NCBI GenBank assembly: GCA_026724425.1
Contig: JAIUCV010000226.1
Coordinates: forward strand, 1,178,001 to 1,242,000
DNA length: 64,000 nt
Reading direction: 5' to 3'
From: Erythrophleum ivorense
Lineage: Eukaryota > Streptophyta > Magnoliopsida > Fabales > Fabaceae
Positions 57,855-64,000 of this stretch are shown in pieces (position 1 is the first letter of the stretch; each line of letters starts with the position of its first letter). Below the pieces are notes generated by a model, which did no database searches, was not told the origin of the DNA, and saw nothing but the letters and a program-made list of their open reading frames with translations. The translations under genes and the position numbers were made by a program.

Positions 57855-58071
57855 CGGCCCGTTTGGTAATCCTTATGTAAAAGGATCACCTTTACATAAC
57901 TCCTGTGCAATGTCTCTTATACTTTTATAATCATTATTTAATAGTATCTCATTATATTTTTATTACTTTTTTAAAGTAAGGGCACAAAAGTCATTTCTAT
58001 CTTCAACAAATCACCTCTTTCATTCACTCTGCCATTGCATTCTTTTTATATTTAGCAGAACAAATGGACCC
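57855..58071. mobile_element. Tourist-like MITE (PIF/Harbinger derived)
   Basis: 217 bp flanked by TTA on both sides (57852-57854 and 58072-58074), the target preference of PIF/Harbinger. Left end CGGCCCGTTTGGTA, right end (reversed) GGGTCCATTTGTTC, an imperfect inverted pair. AT-rich, non-coding interior. Confidence 0.6.
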
Positions 58072-58074
58072 TTA

Positions 58075-59904
58075 ATTCAAATCACAACTCACAAGGTGCT
58101 TCCAAGTTTTGCATTCAAAATTTTGCCAAGTTTTATTGCTTTCAGAGCAGAGATTGCATAGAGGGTGGAAGGAGTAGAGGGAAAAGGAGAGAGAAGAGTT
58201 AGAGATTTTGCATAAAACAAAAGGAATACCCTAATTTCTCAATTTAAACATGAAAGCTACCACATACCTTGTTCTTTAACTCCTGTTTCTTCTCAGGTAA
58301 GTTATCCAAACACAGCATTAGTTTTCACTTCTGGGTTTTGTTGTCAGCTACAATCTATGATCCACAAGGTTTTGTTTCATTCTATTATTATCTTAATGTC
58401 ATACATCAAATCTTTTGCTCTTGTCCAGCATTGACTAACATTCATGTGGCGTTTGCTATCAGGTTCATCAACAAAAACATAACTTGTGGAGAAAATTTTA
58501 TGGCAAAGTTTTATTTGAAGATTCAATTATTGTCTTTGTAGTAATGTATACAGTAATATATCTATTAAATATAACCAAATGCACAAATGTGCATTTCAAA
58601 TGACAAACCAAGTTTCTTTATATGTGTATTATACAAGTTTCATTATAATCCTTAATCGCATTGTTCTAACATGGTTAAAAAGTACGCTTTTATCCTCTTA
58701 CTACTTTCAAACGTTAGGTATCAAATTGCTTGAAAAAAGAAAGTTCACAGCAACCTTATCTGGAAAACTCTGCCATGTACATTCTTGTCTACCACATCCA
58801 TTTAGATTTTAGACATCTAGTTTCCCTAATGGTTTTACAAAATATTTTATTTCCCCAATAAAGGTATGCTTTAGCTTCCCCTTTCTCCTATAAAAATAGG
58901 AACTAAAAAAACCCCCACCGTCCTCAACCCCCACACAGTGGGAGTGGGGGTGGGGGGAAAGAGCCCGAGGACTTGCGTGTAGATATTCTTTTGCTCACAC
59001 CTTCCAGATACAATGCATCAGCATGCTACAAAACAATGATTTCTCCTTTAATAAACAATTTTCAGCAATTCTCAGAACATTTGACCCATGCCTTCAGTTT
59101 TCATTTCAAGGAAACAATATGAAAATAACCAAAAAGACTTGATTACATGTATTTTCAATTTTGTAACAATTATCTACAAAAAGGGCAACAAAAAAGATTA
59201 CCAGATAAGTTATGAGGAACAAATATTGTCTCAGCTAAACTTGCATAACAATATCAAATATGCAAAAGATGTATGGCACTATCATAATTCACAATCGTCA
59301 ACTAGTGATTTTGGTCTTCCGGATATAACATCAATTGAAAGGATAAATATGACACTAGGATATACAAAACATATCAGATAATGACATCCCTCATCAGTCT
59401 ACCAATTGTTGCTGTTTTTCATTCCCCTCTCTGCACTGCATTATTGCTTGTCCTAATATTTTCTTTTATTATAGGAAATTCTCACCTTACTACCCAAGGA
59501 ACCTTCTCCACCTGCAGTTTTCCACTTCTCTGCTTTATTTATCAGTATAGCTGAATATTAGACTATGCACTTCAGCTTAAATTTCAAACTTATAAACTCA
59601 TAACAAGCATTATTTCAAGTATGGGATCTAGTTTTAGTAGGAATGGTAGCTTGATAAGACTAAACAATCTCTTTTAAAACCATAAAGCAAGAACTAGACA
59701 ATAAATTCAAATTTAAAAGATAAAAGCCATAATAACATGAACTTTTCAAGTTGTTCTAATATGAAACATACTTGTAAAAACATTGTCATTCACTACTATG
59801 ACACTCGTATGTTAAAATATCTGTTAGTAAAAACATTTGCTAACCATTCAAGCAAGTTCAAGATAAATATATGCCAATTTGAATTTGAGCTATAGTGTCT
59901 CACC
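58075..59904. other. Region downstream of the PPR pseudogene
   Basis: No supportable gene; plus frames at 58269-58541, 58579-58812 and 59088-59381 have no recognisable domain. At 58905-58975 a C-rich/G-rich stretch (CCCCCAC..., GTGGGGGTGGGGGG) could pair with itself. Probably former 3' UTR or intergenic. Confidence 0.35.
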
Positions 59905-61900
59905 TCAATTTATTTCTTCTCTAGCAATCATTTCATGAAGAAACTTCTTTGTCTTATCAGGGAGGCAGCCATTCTCTTCCATTTTATTACACAAGGCTTA
60001 AGCTTCATCAAACAAAGCCTCTTTACACATTCCATTGATCATAGCACCATATGCTTTGACATCTAGGCAATGGCCTTTGACCAAAAGATGCTGAAAAATC
60101 TCTAGTGCTGTAGTTAGTCTACGACCTTTGCACAAAGCATCAATAAATATAGTGTACATGTACCCCTTAGGCTGAATTCCCTGGTTGACCATTTGCCGAA
60201 ATAATAAAATTGCCATGTCAAGATGTTGACAAATAATAATAGGGGGATGACTGCTGTGATGCATCGTATAAACAAGATCTAGAAGATATGAGTTTCTCCC
60301 GGATTTGCACAAGCTATCAATAAGTATCGTGTATGTGTACACATCAGGCTGAATTCCATTTACAACCATTTGCTGGAATAATATAATTGCCTTGTCAAGA
60401 TGTCGACTTTTGCAAAACGCATGTAACAAAACAGTGTAAGTGATTAAATTAGGAGGATGACCATTGTCATGCATCTCAAAAAACAGATTTTGAACATATA
60501 AGATTCTCCCTGATTTACACAAACCATCGATAAGTATAGTGTACGTGTACACATCAGGCTGAATTCCCTGGTCGACCATTTGTTGAAATAATATAATTGC
60601 CTTGTCAAGATGCTAACATTTGCAAAATGCGTCAAACAAGACACTGTAAGTGATTATATTTGGGGGATGACAGCTATCATGCATCTCATAAAACAGATCT
60701 TCAACATATGAGATTCTCCCAGATTTGTATAACCCATCAATAAGAGAAGTGTAAGTTACAGTATTGGGAATCAAATTTCTGCAACGCATTTGCTTAAATA
60801 GATCCAAGGCTTCATCCACCATTTTCATTTTACACAATCCATTAATCAAGATAGTATAACTGAAAACATCAGGTGTCAAACCACTTTTGACCATCCTTTT
60901 GAATACATCTCTTAACTCATTAACATTCTTTCTTGAACAGTATCCATCCATTAAAGCATTGTAGGTAACTAAATTAGGCTTCTCATCAAACTTCATCATC
61001 ATGGCATACACTGCTTCAGCATCTGTAATCCTTCCTTTTTTACAAAATACATCAACTAATATACTAAAAGTATAAACATTAGGGTTGATATCTTTCCTTA
61101 ACATCTCATTGAGCAACCGATTTGCTTCTTGCCATCGACCCGCAGTGTAGAAACCATGGATTAGAGTATTGTACGTGAAAATATTAGGAGAAATTCCCCG
61201 CTCATTCATTTCTGAGCACAAATCATGCGCCTCAATTAGGTGTCCATCGTTGCAAAGGCCATCAATGATTGTACTATACATAACTACATTAGGCTTCATC
61301 ACCATCTTTTGTAGCAATTCAATAGCAGCTCTAGTTTTCCCTATTTTGCATAGGCCATTAATTAGTGTTCCATAAGTAATTTCATCTAGCTGAAATCCTT
61401 TTGCCATTACATCATCGTTAAAGTCTAGAGCTTTACCAACCTTATTATTCGTACATAGTCCTTTCATTAATGTGTTCAAAGTTATGGTATTTGGTTGATA
61501 ACCCCCCCTTGAAAATCTTTCCCAATATAGAGAAAGCAAAAGCCATATGATCCACATGGCAGTAACAATTAATCAAGATGTTCAGAGTAGATAAAGATGG
61601 TGCGAATCCCTTGAATTCCGCTTGGGCAAAAAGTAAGACAGCAGTGGTATAATGTTTCATATTAGCAATTGATCCTAAAATCTTATCAATTTCGACTATG
61701 GAGGGTGGGGGACTCATACAGAGCATGCTATTGAGTAAAAGAACAGCGTATTGGATGTAATTCGGAAATCTGGGATGGGAATGAACATAGAACTTAAGAT
61801 GGAGGGCATAAGGGAAAGAGAGAAGGGAGGTAGATGGAGAATACGTAAGAAACAAAGGGAATTTGGGGAAGGCGTACCTTGTAGCTGTAGACAACAACAT
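59905..61900 (-). pseudogene. Restorer-of-fertility-like P-class PPR protein gene, pseudogene
   Basis: P-class pentatricopeptide proteins bind RNA in mitochondria or plastids; RFL members act on mitochondrial transcripts, some restoring male fertility. The likely start is the ATG near 61900 (MLLSTATRYAFPKF), giving a Ser/Arg/Phe-rich presequence typical of organelle import; an ATG at 61996 is in the same frame. Then SIVEIDKILGSIANMKHYTT, an RFL-type N-terminus, and about 16 repeats of ~35 residues, each with the 'P....YT.LI.GLCK.G....A..L...M' pattern. Lesions: a run of seven G (plus-strand C 61502-61508) shifts the frame in repeat 1, six G would keep it; TAG at 60613-60615 in repeat 10; an 11-codon in-frame loss in repeat 14 (about 60230); TAA at 59998-60000 in repeat 16. 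After that stop the frame continues to TGA at 59905-59907. No introns. Confidence 0.85.
60240..60870 (-). repeat. Three ~210-bp tandem units coding PPR pairs
   Basis: Two-repeat units (70 codons) recur: CKSGRISYVEDLFYEMHDS, CKSGRILYVQNLFFEMHDN and CKSGRNSYLLDLVYTMHHS begin equivalent halves, each followed by HPP...HLDKAIILFQQM or a variant and GIQPDVYTYTILID. Spacing is 210 bp. The similarity is far above that of the other PPR repeats, which shows recent internal duplication. Confidence 0.8.
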
Positions 61901-61996
61901 CTTCGCTTCAGATTCAAATAAGAGAAACGGGAAACGCAAAATGCTTACCCTATGGAATCGAATCGAAGGGAATTTCAAAACGTAGAAGGAAATCAA

Positions 61997-62217
61997 AGAT
62001 GCATTGCTACTTAGCTGTCTGTATTGAAGTTATTTGTTTTGTGGGGATGGGGAGACGCTCCAACATAGGCTCGGCGGCCTGTGTTCGTGGGACGAGGATT
62101 AACTGCCGCTGCTCCAGGGAGCAGCACGCGCGGAAACAGATCCTCTCCTTTAAACCTCCTCCTTATTCTCTCCAAGGAAATCTACACCCCATCCATATTT
62201 TAAATTTTATTTTTTAA
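61997..62217 (-). promoter_or_regulatory. Upstream region of the PPR pseudogene
   Basis: GC-rich relative to its surroundings (62045-62150). It contains a perfect hairpin, CTGCTCC-AG-GGAGCAG, at 62109-62124. Placed just 5' of the minus-strand coding start, so promoter and 5' UTR are likely here. The plus frame 61999-62217 is a by-product. Confidence 0.4.
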
Positions 62218-64000
62218 AGGTTAAATATTATTTTTATTTAAAATCACAATTAAAAAAATTTTTTTATTTTACATTTTTTTCTGTTTAAAAAAAAATTATC
62301 TTTAAATCTTACAAACAAAAATTAATAAATCTAGACCAATCAAATTACTTTTGTACTGTCCAAATTTGGCAATAGAAAATGTAACAGAGAGAGCAATCAA
62401 GAGAATCCATATTTAATATTTTTATTTTTTTTAAATAAAAAAAATGTCAAAATAAAAAATAGATAATAATAATAATAATAATAAATAGTAAAATTTAAAT
62501 TATTTAAATTAAATTTGAATAATTTAAATTTATATTTATAAAAATATAATTACTAATAATTCTAATTCAAACATGTGATTTTTTTTTATATTTAATCTAC
62601 ATTTGGTAAATTTGAAAAGAGGAAAGAGAAAAGAGAAAGAGTGATGGAAGCAACAAAAAATGATGTTTCATAGATTTGAAAAAGATTCATAGGTGGATGT
62701 TATCTCCTGTCTTGTCTCTTGTCCAACTTTATACTATTCATTTCATCGTTTTGTGAAGGAAAAGTACAATTGATGATGAAAATAGAAGAAGAAAGTATTA
62801 TTTTTCTTTAAATAATAATAATGTTATATTTTTGTTTGAAAAAAATTATAATAAATAATCTCAAATGTAAAATATTTATATTAAAAAATCTCAAATTTTG
62901 AAATTTTTTTTAAAAACTCTCACAAAAATTTAATATGAGATCTTAAACAATAGTTTTTTTTGCGTAATTAAAACTTTTTATTTTTAAATCCTTCATAATA
63001 ATTTTAAAATTTAAAACTTTTCAGTATAAATATATTTAACTTAAAGTCCTCACCTGTATTTTTTTAGTTTTTTATATATTTCTTTACTCTAGGGGTGTTT
63101 AGATTATTTATTCACATTTCTATTTCTATTCTATTTTTACTCTTCCAAATATTTAAATTGAAAAAATATTTGTATTTATTTTCATATCATATCAAACATA
63201 ATTTTAAGTCACAAGATTCTATTTCATTATTATTTTATTTTTATTTTCATTGCTTAAAAAATATTTCTACTCTACCAAACTTAACATAAGTTTGCTTTGA
63301 TGGAATGGAATGGTATGAAAATGTCCATTTTCAAGGGAGCAGGGATGCTAATTTCATCATGCCTTCTTTAACACTTCAAAATCTCAAAAATGCCATCCAA
63401 ATAATAATATAATAATAACATTTGAATATAATAAATAATAATTAAATAATACTATATTAAATTAATATACAATATAAAAATAAAAACATAAAAATATAAT
63501 TATATAATTACATTAAAAACCAAACAACTCATGACAGCAATTAAACACTAAAACTCGCCAACTTCAAGACTAACAAAGCTAGAGCTCAAAGAATGTATAA
63601 CCCCACACCTATGATCGTTGTTGCTAGATATCTACTAATACCACCTATAAAAATCTTTTACATAAAATTTTATACTACAAAGTCAAATATAACATCATAA
63701 GGATTATTGATCTTCTCTACGCTTTCTTCTAAAATCCAAAGTAGAACAAAAACATACTAGACAAAACCTCCTCCCTAAGAAAAAGAAACCAACTCATGCA
63801 TGCAATAAGATGAGGTATCTAAGTAGTAAGCAATATGCATTTTATGGATTTCATCCATTCATAACACGTAGAAAACCCATAAAGCATTTTAAATATTAAT
63901 CCTCAAATTTGTATGAAAAAGTTGATTAGCCTAAATAAACTGGCATTTTATATAATGTCACTAAGTGTATATGAGCAAAACACACCACTTAAATGACATG
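62218..64000. other. AT-rich intergenic DNA
   Basis: No gene seen; the frame at 63095-63289 is AT-driven. (AAT)n at 62463-62484. A stretch at about 63090-63290 starts GGGGTGTTTAGATTA and ends CTACCAAACTTAAC, which could be another Tourist-like MITE of about 200 bp; a clear target duplication was not found. Confidence 0.4.
62463..62484. repeat. (AAT)n microsatellite
   Basis: Seven AAT units. Confidence 0.9.

Noticed and set aside
61169..61375. 68-codon plus frame
   Set aside because: Antisense shadow of the PPR repeats.

Overview
The window is nuclear DNA of a flowering plant, most likely a woody eudicot. It is very AT-rich, gene-poor and packed with decayed plant transposons: Ty1/Copia and Ty3/Gypsy LTR elements with initiator-Met tRNA primer sites, CACTA, PIF/Harbinger, and MITEs. 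It also has GT-AG introns and a Restorer-of-fertility-like pentatricopeptide (PPR) gene copy. The species cannot be named from the sequence. No rRNA or tRNA gene and no CRISPR array was seen.

Layout. 1-2133: first exon of a conserved plant gene (minus strand) and its GC-richer upstream region; the downstream exons are not recognisable here. 2134-8229: AT-rich intergenic DNA. 8310-10447: a short Copia element that keeps only gag, is split by a CACTA-like insertion, and sits in a tandem-repeat array. 10951-14397: unclassified DNA with simple repeats. 14398-17164: a 2.77-kb solo LTR with a perfect 5-bp target-site duplication. 17170-22977: unclassified decayed DNA. 22978-25990: a broken caulimovirid-like (endogenous pararetrovirus) reverse transcriptase/RNase H region. 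25991-27513: a Maximus/SIRE-like LTR. 27514-38165: Gypsy internal DNA holding a three-level nest: solo LTR copy 2, a CACTA element inside it, and an inverted solo LTR copy 3 inside that. 38166-41390: a fourth, diverged LTR with its primer site. 41391-44400: a PIF/Harbinger element with both genes decayed. 44400-51173: intergenic DNA with small tandem duplications. 51174-55958: a Copia element, minus strand, with gag, protease, integrase, RT and RNase H all broken. 57855-58071: a Tourist-like MITE. 59905-61900: an RFL-type PPR pseudogene with one homopolymer frameshift, two in-frame stops and one in-frame deletion. 61997-64000: its GC-rich upstream region, then AT-rich DNA.

The most unusual structure is in the long Gypsy LTR family. 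Three copies carry, at the start of the LTR, an array of the palindromic core CGCTATAGCG whose units lie almost exactly 21-22 bp apart, two DNA helical turns. About 1 kb further in, the LTR has a second array with a 31-32 bp period, about three turns. The spacing survives in copies of both orientations although the units themselves have drifted. No host operon-like system exists here; the only cellular protein genes supported are the exon at 1678-1836 and the PPR pseudogene.
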